11,092 nucleotides of DNA from Bacillota bacterium (GCA_023389895.1 JAEWDX010000358.1:1-11092), one strand, 5' to 3'; positions 4,695 to 11,092 are shown, counted from the stretch's first letter. Program-made: numbers and translations. The notes: generated from the sequence alone by a model not told the origin.

Positions 4695-5498
4695 GTGAAT
4701 GGAGTGCAGATGGGCAATGCTTCGATAGCGTTAAAAGGTGTAAAATTAAATGTTCATTGCTTTTCCATTGATGGAGTACTCATTGATACAGGGGCAAAAT
4801 CATTAGAAAAGGAATTTCACCCATTTTTTCAGCAATTAGATATTGATCAAGTGTTAATTACGCATTTTCATGAGGATCATACGGGATGTGCAGCCTATTT
4901 ACAAGATGAAATGAAGTTGCCGCTTTTTATGAATGAAATGAAGATTGAATACTGCATGAAGAAGGCTGATTATCCATTGTACCGTCAATTATTTTGGGGA
5001 AAACGCAAACCATTCCGAGCGGAACCGATTGATGAAATGGTTGCTTCCCGAAATGCGACCTGGAAAGTAATTGAGACTCCCGGTCATGCCATTGATCACC
5101 TCGCTTTTCTAAATGTTGAAACAGGTCAGCTTTTTACGGGTGACCTCTATTGTCAAGAGAGGACAAAGGTTGTTTTAAGAGAGGAAGATATCCCGACGAT
5201 TATCAAGTCATTAAAGAAAATCTTAACCTGTAATTTTGAGGATGTATTTTGTAGTCATGCAGGCTTTTTGAAAGATGGACGGACAGCCTTAAAGAGTAAG
5301 CTGGATTATTTATTGGACGTGCAAGGGGAAGTTATAAAGCTTTATGATGAAGGCAAGACAGCTGAACAGATTAATGCGACATTGTTTCCGAAAAAATATC
5401 CAATTACGCGGTTTTCTTCTGGTGAATGGAACTCCATCCATATTGTGAATTCAATTCTACAAGAGCATTTTTTCAAAAAAGCTAATGAATACAAATGA
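4695..5498 (+). CDS. MBL-fold metallohydrolase
   Basis: 267 residues from GTG 4695. The metallo-beta-lactamase fold is clear: DGVLIDTGAKSL, then T-HFHEDH-TG with ligands H57, H59, D61, H62; H131 in TPGHAIDH; D150 in FTGDLY; H188 in CSHAG. All metal ligands for a two-metal site are present. The C-terminal ~70 residues form a helical extension typical of glyoxalase-II-like and lactonase-like relatives. The substrate is unknown. The start is unclear: GTG 4695 has no good ribosome binding site; ATG 4710 follows GGAG by 5 bases; yet coding-like sequence (LFKKSFSQKTVNGVQ) continues upstream to a strong AGGGGG at 4651-4656, which would serve CTG 4665 or ATT 4662. A FadR-like box lies upstream, linking it by inference to lipid metabolism. 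A nitronate monooxygenase-like gene follows 150 bases later. Confidence 0.9.
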   Translation: MNGVQMGNASIALKGVKLNVHCFSIDGVLIDTGAKSLEKEFHPFFQQLDIDQVLITHFHEDHTGCAAYLQDEMKLPLFMNEMKIEYCMKKADYPLYRQLFWGKRKPFRAEPIDEMVASRNATWKVIETPGHAIDHLAFLNVETGQLFTGDLYCQERTKVVLREEDIPTIIKSLKKILTCNFEDVFCSHAGFLKDGRTALKSKLDYLLDVQGEVIKLYDEGKTAEQINATLFPKKYPITRFSSGEWNSIHIVNSILQEHFFKKANEYK

Positions 5499-5536
5499 AG
5501 AGTGGAAATAAAGAAATCTGTAATACCTAATAAGTC

Positions 5537-5605
5537 ATAAGCAGCTTTGAGGGTATTTTTGGGGATAAGAGGATGATTATTAAAAATACCTTCATGGGTG
5601 CTTAT
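5537..5605 (+). other. Large two-part hairpin between the hydrolase and flavoprotein genes
   Basis: ATAAGCA (5537-5543) pairs with TGCTTAT (5599-5605). After a symmetric 5x5 internal loop, GAGGGTATTTTT (5549-5560) pairs with AAAAATACCTTC (5582-5593) with one G-T pair, leaving a 21-base loop. There is no T run behind it, so it is not a standard terminator. It may be an mRNA processing or stability element between the two genes, a cis-regulatory leader for the second gene, or a small palindromic insertion. Confidence 0.6.
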
Positions 5606-5648
5606 GCATCAAATGAGTAGGGAAATTTGAATGAGGGGTAGGAGAAAT

Positions 5649-6623
5649 ATGTCAAGAATTCCATCGGTTTTTAAAAATGTAAGAATTCCTGTCATCGGTT
5701 CACCACTATTTATTATTAGTAATCCGAAGCTTGTGATTGAGCAATGTAAGGCTGGAATTGTTGGCTCGATACCTGCGTTGAATGCTCGACCAGCCGCCCA
5801 GTTAGATGAATGGCTTGCGGAAATTACGGAAGAGCTGGCAGCTTACAATGCACGTAACCCAGAACGTCCAGCTGCACCATTTGCGATCAACCAGATAGTT
5901 CATAAGTCGAATGATCGCCTTGAACATGACATGGAGATTTGTGTGAAATATAAGGTTCCGATTATTATTACGTCTTTAGGCGCTCGCGAAGAGATTAATT
6001 TAGCTGCCCATAGTTATGGGGGAGTTGTTTTACATGATGTCATCAATAACAAGTTTGCACACAAGGCGATTGAAAAAGGGGCAGATGGTTTAATTGCTGT
6101 CGCTGCTGGCGCGGGTGGTCATGCTGGTGTGAAAAGTCCGTTTGCATTAATTCAAGAAATTCGTCAATGGTTTGCTGGTCCGCTCGTTTTAGCTGGCTCG
6201 ATTGCAAACGGAAATGCGATCCTCGCTGCTCAAGCAATGGGCGCTGATTTTGCTTATATTGGCTCACCATTTATTGCGACACACGAAGCGAGAGCAACAG
6301 ATGAATACAAGCAAGCCATTGTTGAGTGTAATTCAGATGATGTTATATACAGCAATTTATTCACAGGTGTTCATGGAAACTACTTAGCACCATCCATTCG
6401 CGCTGCCGGATTAGATCCAGATGCACTTCCTGAAAGCGATCCTTCAAAAATGAATTTTGGCGGAGAAGTAAAGGTGAAGGCATGGAAGGATATTTGGGGA
6501 AGCGGTCAAGGAATTGGTGCCATTAACGAGGTAATGACGACAGCAGCCTATGTGAATAAGCTTCAACAGGAGTACATTGCTGCAAGAGAGAGGTTAATGG
6601 GAACTAGTCAGGTTTTTGCTTAA
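5649..6623 (+). CDS. Nitronate monooxygenase / 2-nitropropane dioxygenase-like flavoprotein
   Basis: 324 residues from ATG 5649 (MSRIPSVFKNVRIPVIGSP), with AGGAGA just upstream. ATG 5631 would add six residues but is less likely by family pattern. This is an FMN-binding TIM barrel of the NPD/NMO family: N-terminal PVIGSPLF-ISNPKLV, central ADGLIAVAAGAGGHAG with the AGGHAG histidine near the flavin, then GPLVLAGSIANGNAILAAQA and MGADFAYIGSPF for the phosphate site. Enzymes of this family oxidise alkyl nitronates with oxygen; some related members are enoyl-ACP reductases (FabK), and many have unproven substrates. The LFTGVHGNYLAPSIRAAG and WGSGQGIGAI motifs support the NMO-like side. It may share the FadR-controlled transcript of the hydrolase upstream, separated by the hairpin at 5537-5605. 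Confidence 0.88.
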   Translation: MSRIPSVFKNVRIPVIGSPLFIISNPKLVIEQCKAGIVGSIPALNARPAAQLDEWLAEITEELAAYNARNPERPAAPFAINQIVHKSNDRLEHDMEICVKYKVPIIITSLGAREEINLAAHSYGGVVLHDVINNKFAHKAIEKGADGLIAVAAGAGGHAGVKSPFALIQEIRQWFAGPLVLAGSIANGNAILAAQAMGADFAYIGSPFIATHEARATDEYKQAIVECNSDDVIYSNLFTGVHGNYLAPSIRAAGLDPDALPESDPSKMNFGGEVKVKAWKDIWGSGQGIGAINEVMTTAAYVNKLQQEYIAARERLMGTSQVFA

Positions 6624-6686
6624 GACTTAATCTCTGTTAAAGAGAGCATTGTGAACTGCTAGTATTAACATTAAATACATGTAAAC

Positions 6687-6723
6687 GATGTGAGAACCAT
6701 TGAATTCCAATAGTTCTCACATC
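6687..6723 (+). terminator. Strong hairpin after the flavoprotein gene
   Basis: GATGTGAGAAC pairs with GTTCTCACATC, and ATTG with CAAT inside, one mismatch between, loop AATTC. The stem is long and stable but not followed by a T run on either strand, so a terminator role is likely but not certain. The rest of 6624-6846 shows no gene. Confidence 0.45.
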
Positions 6724-6846
6724 TAAGTTAAGATAACCGCGTATTTACAACGTTAAGCTGTTATGTGAAGTGAAGTTTTAGATTTAGCATCGTTCGGAAT
6801 CTTAAGATAAGTCATTAAACATGAAAAAGGACAGACCATTGTTAAA

Positions 6847-7437
6847 TTAAATTAAGTAGAAATTGAGAAGAAATAAGTTAAAAATACAACAAACGAAAAG
6901 CAAAAGTAATTGCGTTATTTTACCAAATATCTTACTGTTTTTAAAATGCTTAAAAATGAAATAGGCGCAAACTACAGTCATTATAGGGAATAGCCAATTT
7001 ATCCAAACATGAATACGCATTTGCGATAATGGTTGAAATGGGTCGGTTATAAAACGACTAAATAGGATGATGCTGTTCACTACGACTAAGAGTCCCACAC
7101 TAGATAATGATGGCGTAGCCCAATGCAAGCTCCCTTTCTCTTTCTTCTTTAATTTTCTTATTCCCCATCTAACGACGAAAACGATTGTATAGAGGATAAA
7201 CGTCATCACACTAATCAAAATGATCGCTAGGTTTATGTCCACACGATCTTTTAGTTTTACAGGCAGATAATCACTGACAACCCCATGTGACATCCTTATA
7301 ACATTCCCTTTATCATCCAATTCAAAAGCGATTCGGCTTGTATCCAGGCCTGATTTATCTAATAAAGTGAGTGTATCTTCCGCACGTTCATAGAGCAGTG
7401 GACTTGTTTCTATATAGTGAATTGGCTCAGGTGCCAT
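6847..7437 (-). pseudogene. C-terminal membrane part of a beta-lactamase-family serine hydrolase
   Basis: From about ATG 7437 the frame gives 196 residues: a short soluble part (HYIETSPLLYERAEDTLTLL, IAFELDDKGNVIRM) followed by four predicted transmembrane segments (INLAIILISVMTFILYTIVF; SSVGLLVVVNSIILFSRF; WINWLFPIMTVVCAYFIF; LLLLFVCCIFNLFLLNF). This is the tail layout of large Bacillus serine hydrolases of the beta-lactamase/penicillin-binding-like family (Pfam Beta-lactamase), but the catalytic SxxK and YxN domain is missing. The open frame continues to 7572 only by running antisense through the next gene. It is most likely the 3' remnant of a gene cut by insertion of the small genes at 7505-8242. 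An AAGGAGG on the minus strand near 7460 has no good start near it. Confidence 0.6.
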
Positions 7438-7504
7438 CGTCGATATAAAGTTGATCCCTCCTTGAGGATTTGGTTGATAAGAAATAAATAGGAGGACTTT
7501 AAAA

Positions 7505-7729
7505 ATGGGTAAAGCAGTTACTTTTTCAGTTAGTATAAAATATGAAGATTCAAGGGAGACAGAAATATTCACTTTTGAGAAATTCGGTATTGACGGTGAT
7601 ATGGATGATACAGAACTAAAAAAAGTAATAGACGAAGTTTTTCAAGTTTGGGTTTGGGATAAGCTTAATATTTCTTATAGTATACTTATAGATGAGAAAA
7701 ACGCACATAGTACAAATGATATTCATTAA
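7505..7729 (+). CDS. Small unknown protein, 74 aa
   Basis: ATG 7505 follows a perfect AGGAGG (7490-7495) by 9 bases, so translation is likely. The product is acidic and soluble: VTFSVSIKYEDSRETEIFTF, DMDDTELKKVIDEVFQVWVW, ISYSILIDEKN. It has no membrane segment or signal peptide, and alternating beta-helix-beta character. I recognise no family. It lies head-on against the serine hydrolase remnant and is followed after 44 bases by another small gene in the same direction, suggesting a two-gene unit; small acidic pairs like this are common among immunity or antitoxin proteins, but that is only a guess. Confidence 0.65.
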   Translation: MGKAVTFSVSIKYEDSRETEIFTFEKFGIDGDMDDTELKKVIDEVFQVWVWDKLNISYSILIDEKNAHSTNDIH

Positions 7730-7773
7730 CAAAATTGAAATTACTTATTTGGCTAATGGGTGTGTTTCTACAA

Positions 7774-8001
7774 ATGGAAAATGTTAAATGGATAAATGGA
7801 GGCTATAAAGAGGATAATCGTATTTTTGGTTCGGAGTTTGAAGCTAAAGAATGGACAGATACTTTATATCTAGATTTTGTTGCTTATTTTGGTAATCAAA
7901 TTAATGTAGGATATGCCACACCTGATGAGAAGGTAATTAAATATTTAGCATCTTTTTTACATCAATGGGCTGATTATAACAATTTACAAGTCGATGTCTG
8001 A
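7774..8001 (+). CDS. Small unknown protein, about 75 aa
   Basis: The frame is open from 7735; in-frame starts are TTG 7735, ATG 7756 and ATG 7774, none with a good ribosome binding site. ATG 7774 (MENVKWINGGYKEDNRIF) is preferred because the residues before it are less protein-like. The rest reads SEFEAKEWTDTLYLDFVAYF, NQINVGYATPDEKVIKYLAS and FLHQWADYNNLQVDV; acidic, aromatic-rich, soluble, complete-looking. Unrecognised. It could also be the C-terminal half of a longer protein. The next ORF overlaps its stop (ATGTCTGA). Confidence 0.5.
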   Translation: MENVKWINGGYKEDNRIFGSEFEAKEWTDTLYLDFVAYFGNQINVGYATPDEKVIKYLASFLHQWADYNNLQVDV

Positions 8002-8242
8002 ACAGAAAAAACAAAAATAGACGGTCAAACCATCTATAAAATTTGGACACAGCAGAAGATATGAAAGGAAAGATTGTCATCAAGATAGTGAGAATGGATA
8101 TAGAAAGTATAATCATTTTGATATATATGATATAACAACAGTAAATTTCTATCGAGAAATTGATATTGAAATAAAAAAAATCCTGGAATTAAGGGAAAAT
8201 AAGAGTATAGAGGGAATATTTTTTAATAATCGAGTAAAATGA
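7994..8242 (+). pseudogene. ORF with early amber, unknown
   Basis: ATG 7994 overlaps the end of the previous gene by 8 bases and reads MSEQKKQK, then TAG at 8018-8020. The frame continues for 73 codons: TVKPSIKFGHSRRYERKDCH, QDSENGYRKYNHFDIYDITT, VNFYREIDIEIKKILELREN and on to FFNNRVK, TGA 8240-8242. The continuous, charged and varied sequence looks coding, so this is probably a gene killed by a nonsense mutation or the 3' part of a frameshifted gene. Not recognised. Confidence 0.4.
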
Positions 8243-8294
8243 CTAAAACTAACCAGATAGGTAACTCAGCCTAGAATAATAATGGGGTGATATT

Positions 8295-8456
8295 ATGAGT
8301 AAAGCTAAAGGAAAAGGTGGAACAGGGAGAGGAACAGACAAGAAGGGGTGGAATCGTTGGCAAGCTAGTGCAAACAGAAAAAAGAGTGCAAAACCTTATA
8401 TAAGTAAAGGTACAAAAAAAACGGATGTTGAAAATGACCCAACGAGCAAAAGTTAA
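8295..8456 (+). CDS. Small basic protein, DUF3934-like, 53 aa
   Basis: ATG 8295 follows GGGGTGA with about 7 bases spacing. The product starts MSKAKGKGGTGRGTDKKGWN and continues RWQASANRKKSAKPYISKG, then TKKTDVENDPTSKS. It is rich in Lys, Gly and Arg, with GWNRWQASANRKK as its core. This agrees with the small DUF3934 proteins of Bacillus as I remember them; function unknown, possibly nucleic-acid or ribosome associated given its charge. It is followed by a strong terminator, so it is probably a single-gene unit. Confidence 0.75.
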   Translation: MSKAKGKGGTGRGTDKKGWNRWQASANRKKSAKPYISKGTKKTDVENDPTSKS

Positions 8457-8518
8457 AGTCACTTATCCGAAATATAGCGAATGCTGAATAAATACAATTA
8501 TTTAATTACCCAACGTGT

Positions 8519-8554
8519 GCGAGCTCCTTTAAAGGAGTTCGCTTTTTCTTTTTC
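8519..8554 (+). terminator. Intrinsic terminator after the DUF3934-like gene
   Basis: GCGAGCTCCTT pairs with AAGGAGTTCGC (11 bp, one G-T pair), followed by TTTTTCTTTTTC. Confidence 0.9.
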
Positions 8555-8628
8555 TGCTGGGGCAGGTCAGTTTAATATTTGTCACAATTTATTTTTCTAG
8601 GTTTTTCTTAAAAATGAATGGTTCTTTT

Positions 8629-8730
8629 TTAATGTGAAATCGCTCTTTTAAAAAGCCCCTTAAATTTCTCCCTATCTTCTGATGTAAATGGTTTTGGCCC
8701 CTTTGTCCGCTTTCCGCTTTTTCGAGCCAT
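8629..8730 (-). CDS. Possible small basic protein, 33 aa
   Basis: On the minus strand ATG 8730 follows GAGGGTGA closely and encodes MARKSGKRTKGPKPFTSEDR-EKFKGLFKRAISH, ending at TAA 8629-8631. It is basic with an N-terminal RKxGKRxKGPKP tract. A hairpin lies just upstream. The composition and ribosome binding site make it credible, but no family is recognised, and a truncated gene end is possible. Confidence 0.4.
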   Translation of the reverse strand: MARKSGKRTKGPKPFTSEDREKFKGLFKRAISH

Positions 8731-8745
8731 TTTCACCCTCTGTGG

Positions 8746-8768
8746 TGCAGCACTGATTTTGTGCTGCA
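8746..8768 (-). promoter_or_regulatory. Hairpin before the small minus-strand ORF
   Basis: TGCAGCAC (8746-8753) and GTGCTGCA (8761-8768) form a perfect 8-bp stem with a 7-base loop. It lies directly upstream of the ribosome binding site of the minus-strand ORF starting at 8730. It could be a leader element; there is no T run beyond CATGGATG on the plus strand. Confidence 0.4.
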
Positions 8769-8885
8769 TGGATGCCTAAAGGGTTGGGTAATGGAGGTAT
8801 TTACCTATTCGAAGTAAATTAAGCGATTAATTTTTAATGGTTATACTAAAAATATATATGATTAAAATAAGTAAGGAGCGACACG

Positions 8886-8948
8886 ATGCCACGAAGGTCT
8901 TCGAGAATGGTGGAATCTATATCGAGAAAGCAACAGGAAACTAATTGA
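8886..8948 (+). CDS. Possible 20-aa peptide or truncated gene
   Basis: ATG 8886 follows AAGGAG (8873-8879 region) at good spacing and reads MPRRSSRMVESISRKQQETN then TGA 8946-8948. A plausible promoter lies upstream: TTAAGC (8819-8824), 17 bases, TATACT (8842-8847). The peptide is basic and hydrophilic. It may be a real microprotein or the start of a gene whose remainder has been lost; the following sequence 8949-9105 is AT-rich with no gene seen. Confidence 0.4.
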   Translation: MPRRSSRMVESISRKQQETN

Positions 8949-9105
8949 GGAAGAAATTAATTTTGTTATATATTAATAATTGTATGTTTAATGTTTAAAT
9001 CTGGATTTCCTAACTGAATCTAGACTTCTTTGGAAATAAAATGATTATGAATCCTTCTAAACGAAGATTCGTGAAAGACAATTTTAAAAAGGAGAGGGTT
9101 ATCTC

Positions 9106-9360
9106 ATGGAAAACATTGAAGTAGGAGAAATCTTTACAAATGACCAGGGTGAGGAAATTGAAGTGCTGGTAGTCGTAAATATGGAAGGGATAGAATACGT
9201 TGCAGTCAGCTTTGTGGAGGATCTTCAAGAAGAAACCGAGGAAGACATTGATATTTTCTTTTTAAAGGTAAACCAGGATGGAGATTTCACAGCCATTGAA
9301 AGCGACGAAGAATTCGACAGAGTTTCTTTAGCCTTTGATGAAATAATGCAAGAAGACTAA
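9106..9360 (+). CDS. DUF1292 domain protein
   Basis: 84 residues: MENIEVGEIFTNDQGEEIEV, LVVVNMEGIEYVAVSFVEDL, then a strongly acidic stretch QEETEEDIDIFFLKVNQDGD and FTAIESDEEFDRVSLAFDEI. DUF1292 proteins of Firmicutes (YrzB type) have this beta-rich pattern with 'YVAV', 'DIFFLKV' and a 'D-EEF-V---F-E' end. Length is normal. Function is unknown in the family. ATG 9106 follows AGGAGAGGG. It appears to be alone, with no partner from the usual yrz cluster here. Confidence 0.85.
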   Translation: MENIEVGEIFTNDQGEEIEVLVVVNMEGIEYVAVSFVEDLQEETEEDIDIFFLKVNQDGDFTAIESDEEFDRVSLAFDEIMQED

Positions 9361-9600
9361 TACTTTACTGCAGTCGGTTCTAGACAGATTCTTGTCTAAC
9401 TAAAGGTGCTATAGTAAAAGAAAAATTAACTAATTTTAAGATTGAGTTCATATTTAAGTTGTTCTATTAGAGGGCGCTTTTCTTTAAATAGGGAAAGCGT
9501 CTTTCTTCATGAAAAGGGCCAGTTAATTGAACACACATTCAAAGAAAAATGGATATTTATTAAGCAGATTTTAGTTAAAGCATGTTTATTGTGAAAATTC
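9361..9600. other. Intergenic after the DUF1292 gene
   Basis: No gene was seen. It holds a short hairpin TAGACA/TGTCTA (9382-9399 area) without a T run, and the terminator described separately at 9473-9506. Confidence 0.4.
9473..9506 (+). terminator. Probable intrinsic terminator
   Basis: GGCGCTTTTC pairs with GGGAAAGCGTC (two G-T pairs), loop TTTAAATA, followed by TTTCTTC. It lies about 110 bases after the DUF1292 stop and may end that transcript. Confidence 0.55.
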
Positions 9601-9604
9601 CCAG

Positions 9605-9610
9605 TATAAT
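9605..9610 (+). promoter_or_regulatory. -10 box for the alpha/beta hydrolase gene
   Basis: A consensus TATAAT lies 29 bases before the start codon; no good -35 was found at 16-18 bases upstream (CATGTTTATT region). Confidence 0.4.
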
Positions 9611-9638
9611 GAAAAGAGTAAATAAAAGGAGTGATTGA

Positions 9639-10358
9639 ATGAGTACATTTGTCTTAGTTCATGGAGCATGGCACGGAGAATGGTGCTGGGATAAAGTTGT
9701 CCCTTTATTACAAGATGCTGGACACCGGGTATTAACCTTTGATTTACCAGGTCATGGAGAGGATAAAACACCACCTTCTGAAGTGACCTTGAAAAATTAT
9801 ACTGACCATCTATGTAGTATTTTAGATAATGAGTCTGAAAGGGTTATTTTGGTGGGGCATAGCATGGGTGGAATTGTCATAACTCAGACGGCTGAATATC
9901 GCCCTGAAAAAATTCAATTACTCGTTTATTTATGTGCCTTTCTTCCTGAAAATGAGCAAACTTTACTTCAAATACTTGAAAATGATAAAAAAGAATCGCC
10001 TCCAGCTGTCGTATTAAGTGAAGATAAAACTAATTTAGAGCTCAAAGACGATCTGATAAAGGATGCCTTTTATGGGGAATGTTCCGAAAGTGATATTTTT
10101 GAGGCGAAAGGCAAACTTTGCGTCCAACCACTTTTACCTTTCATTACACCCGTTCGCTTAACGGAAGATCATTTCGAAAAAGTTCCTCGTGTTTATATTG
10201 AAACCCTTAAAGATAATGCGATCTCCATCATATGCCAAAGAGAAATGTACACTAAAGCACCTTGCAGACAAATAATTACCCTTGATACAGACCACTCACC
10301 ATTCCTTTCGCAACCGGAAGTATTATCATCGCATTTAGAAAATTTAGTAAGTGAATAG
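9639..10358 (+). CDS. Alpha/beta hydrolase (salicylate esterase/hydroxynitrile lyase-like group)
   Basis: 239 residues, complete for the family. N-terminal FVLVHGAWHGEWCWDKVVPL with oxyanion HGAW, DLPGHGEDKTPPSEVTL, nucleophile elbow GHSMGG with Ser75, Asp192 in IETLKDNAIS, His219 in DTDHSPF-SQP. All three triad residues are in place. The HGAWHG-WCW start and D-DHSPF end are typical of the plant-type MES/HNL group and its bacterial relatives, which hydrolyse small esters; the substrate is unknown. No signal peptide, so cytoplasmic. ATG 9639 follows AAAGGAG by 8 bases. It is a single-gene unit with its own -10 box. Confidence 0.88.
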   Translation: MSTFVLVHGAWHGEWCWDKVVPLLQDAGHRVLTFDLPGHGEDKTPPSEVTLKNYTDHLCSILDNESERVILVGHSMGGIVITQTAEYRPEKIQLLVYLCAFLPENEQTLLQILENDKKESPPAVVLSEDKTNLELKDDLIKDAFYGECSESDIFEAKGKLCVQPLLPFITPVRLTEDHFEKVPRVYIETLKDNAISIICQREMYTKAPCRQIITLDTDHSPFLSQPEVLSSHLENLVSE

Positions 10359-10367
10359 GGATTGAAA

Positions 10368-10542
10368 ATGAGAGCTAACTAGAGGATTTTTGAAAATTAT
10401 CAAAAGGAAGTTTTGATAAGATCTTGGACCCTGTTGAGTTTTATTGAACTGAGGGAGCACAATACTAAAGATCAATTTTTGAAACTCTTTTAAATTTTTC
10501 GATATTCCGCAATCGCGCGCAATTGTTGGGCAACACAGTTAG
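10368..10542 (+). pseudogene. Decayed small gene, unknown
   Basis: ATG 10368 follows AGGG by 7 bases and reads MRAN, then TAG at 10380-10382. The same frame continues RIFENYQKEVLIRSWTLLSF, IELREHNTKDQFLKLF to TAA 10491-10493. One T fewer in the run at 10487-10491 would continue as KFFDIPQSRAIVGQHS, ending at TAG 10540-10542. Residues across the breaks read like a single helical protein of about 57 residues. Not recognised. The stretch 10543-10672 shows no gene. Confidence 0.45.
10397..10419. repeat. Inverted repeat, 9-bp arms
   Basis: TTATCAAAA (10397-10405) and TTTTGATAA (10411-10419) are perfect inverted arms with the spacer GGAAG. It could be a regulator site or hairpin; it lies within the decayed gene, about 40 bases after the hydrolase stop, and may also end that transcript, though no T run follows. 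Confidence 0.5.
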
Positions 10543-10672
10543 AAAATGATCAAACTTTCTTTCAAAATGGATTCTTCTTATTTGCAGTAAATACGGGTTT
10601 GTGAGGTATTTTTGATTAAACTTTATTACAAAGCAATATCAAAAAGAAAATGTGCTCACAATAAAATTTCCT

Positions 10673-11092
10673 TCAGTCAACCAACTGATTTCTTACCGCA
10701 TACAGCGCTGCTTGTGTTCGGTCAACAAGCTCGAGCTTCGCTAGTATATTGGAAACATGGGTTTTGACAGTTTTTTCTGTGATGAAAAGGGAGGAAGCAA
10801 TTTCTTTATTGCTTTTTCCTTTGGCAATTTCTTTTAAAACGTCGAGCTCTCTTTTTGTTAATTCCTCTATTAACACTTTTTCCTGTTTTCCTTTATTGGA
10901 CAAATTGTCTAATAAATGAGATGTCGCTTTTGGATGAAGCTGGTTTTCACCGCTCATGATTTTTTTCAAGGAAGTAACAAGCTCGTCTGGCTGGATATCT
11001 TTTAACTGGAATCCGGAGGCTCCTGCTTCAAGTGCAGGGATGACATGATCTTGATCTGAAAAGCTCGTTAACATCATGATTTTAATCTCGGG
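10673..11092 (-). CDS. NarL/LuxR-type response regulator, C-terminal part (runs off right edge)
   Basis: The frame stays open to the window edge; the visible part begins PEIKIMMLTSFSDQDHV. It covers the end of a receiver domain, with the conserved T/S of LTSF and Lys of FQLKDIQPDEL, then a linker. The C-terminal LuxR-type helix-turn-helix follows: LTKRELDVLKEIAKGKSNKE, IASSLFITEKTVKTHVSNIL, AKLELVDRTQAALYA. It ends VRNQLVD with TGA. The sequence is close in style to LiaR/VraR-like regulators of cell-envelope stress, but many NarL-type regulators share this pattern, so the specific system is not named. The phosphorylated Asp and the partner kinase lie outside the window. Confidence 0.9.
   Translation of the reverse strand, partial: PEIKIMMLTSFSDQDHVIPALEAGASGFQLKDIQPDELVTSLKKIMSGENQLHPKATSHLLDNLSNKGKQEKVLIEELTKRELDVLKEIAKGKSNKEIASSLFITEKTVKTHVSNILAKLELVDRTQAALYAVRNQLVD

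Noticed and set aside
7438..7572. N-terminal extension of the serine hydrolase remnant
   Set aside because: These codons are the complement of the start and ribosome binding site of the plus-strand gene at 7505, and do not resemble the hydrolase family.
7505..8001. The two small genes as a type II toxin-antitoxin pair
   Set aside because: Both are acidic, spaced by 44 bases, and show no toxin or DNA-binding motif; the size alone is not evidence.
8271..8462. 63-codon minus-strand ORF
   Set aside because: It lies exactly opposite the DUF3934-like gene, which has the ribosome binding site and the family pattern.
10510..10525. Near-palindrome CAATCGCGCGCAATTG as an operator
   Set aside because: It lies within coding-looking sequence (IPQSRAIVG) of the decayed gene and has a mismatch in each arm; probably chance.

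Overview
The window reads as chromosome of a low-GC Gram-positive bacterium of the Bacillaceae (Bacillus in the broad sense). Pointers are AT-rich sequence, strong AGGAGG-type ribosome binding sites, U-rich intrinsic terminators, a DUF1292 protein, a DUF3934-like small protein, a box resembling the Bacillus FadR operator, an IS110 relative of Bacillus type and a LiaR/VraR-like response regulator. The species cannot be fixed from sequence reading alone. No rRNA, tRNA or CRISPR array was seen.

Layout. 1-980: a dead, truncated IS110-type transposase ends in a REP-like palindrome and is followed by a small amber-interrupted ORF. 964-2937: an intact-length S9 (prolyl oligopeptidase family) peptidase whose expected catalytic histidine reads as tyrosine and whose codon use differs from its neighbours. 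3097-4404: two ~350 bp direct repeats, about 95% identical. Each encodes what looks like a complete type I toxin-antitoxin module: a 27-residue hydrophobic toxin on the minus strand, a convergent antisense RNA on the plus strand, two back-to-back terminators, and a hairpin that would bury the toxin Shine-Dalgarno sequence. The spacer holds a 5'-truncated DUF898-like membrane protein gene and gene scraps. 4595-6623: an 18-bp perfect palindrome close to the FadR box precedes a metallo-beta-lactamase-fold hydrolase and a nitronate monooxygenase-like flavoprotein; a large hairpin separates the two genes.

6624-8242: a debris zone with the membrane-anchored C-terminal part of a serine hydrolase (minus), two small unrecognised genes, and an amber-interrupted ORF overlapping the second. 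8295-9360: small genes, including DUF3934-like and DUF1292 proteins. 9639-10358: a complete alpha/beta hydrolase. 10368-10542: a decayed small gene with an early stop and a one-base frameshift. 10673-11092: the C-terminal part of a NarL/LuxR-type response regulator running off the right edge.

The sequence shows intact metabolic genes (964-2937, 4695-6623, 9639-10358) embedded in an accessory region with many broken genes. The most notable system is the duplicated type I toxin-antitoxin module. The toxin sequence pattern is known (holin-like or TxpA-like small toxins), but the paired copies and the conserved RNA architecture described here deserve a check.
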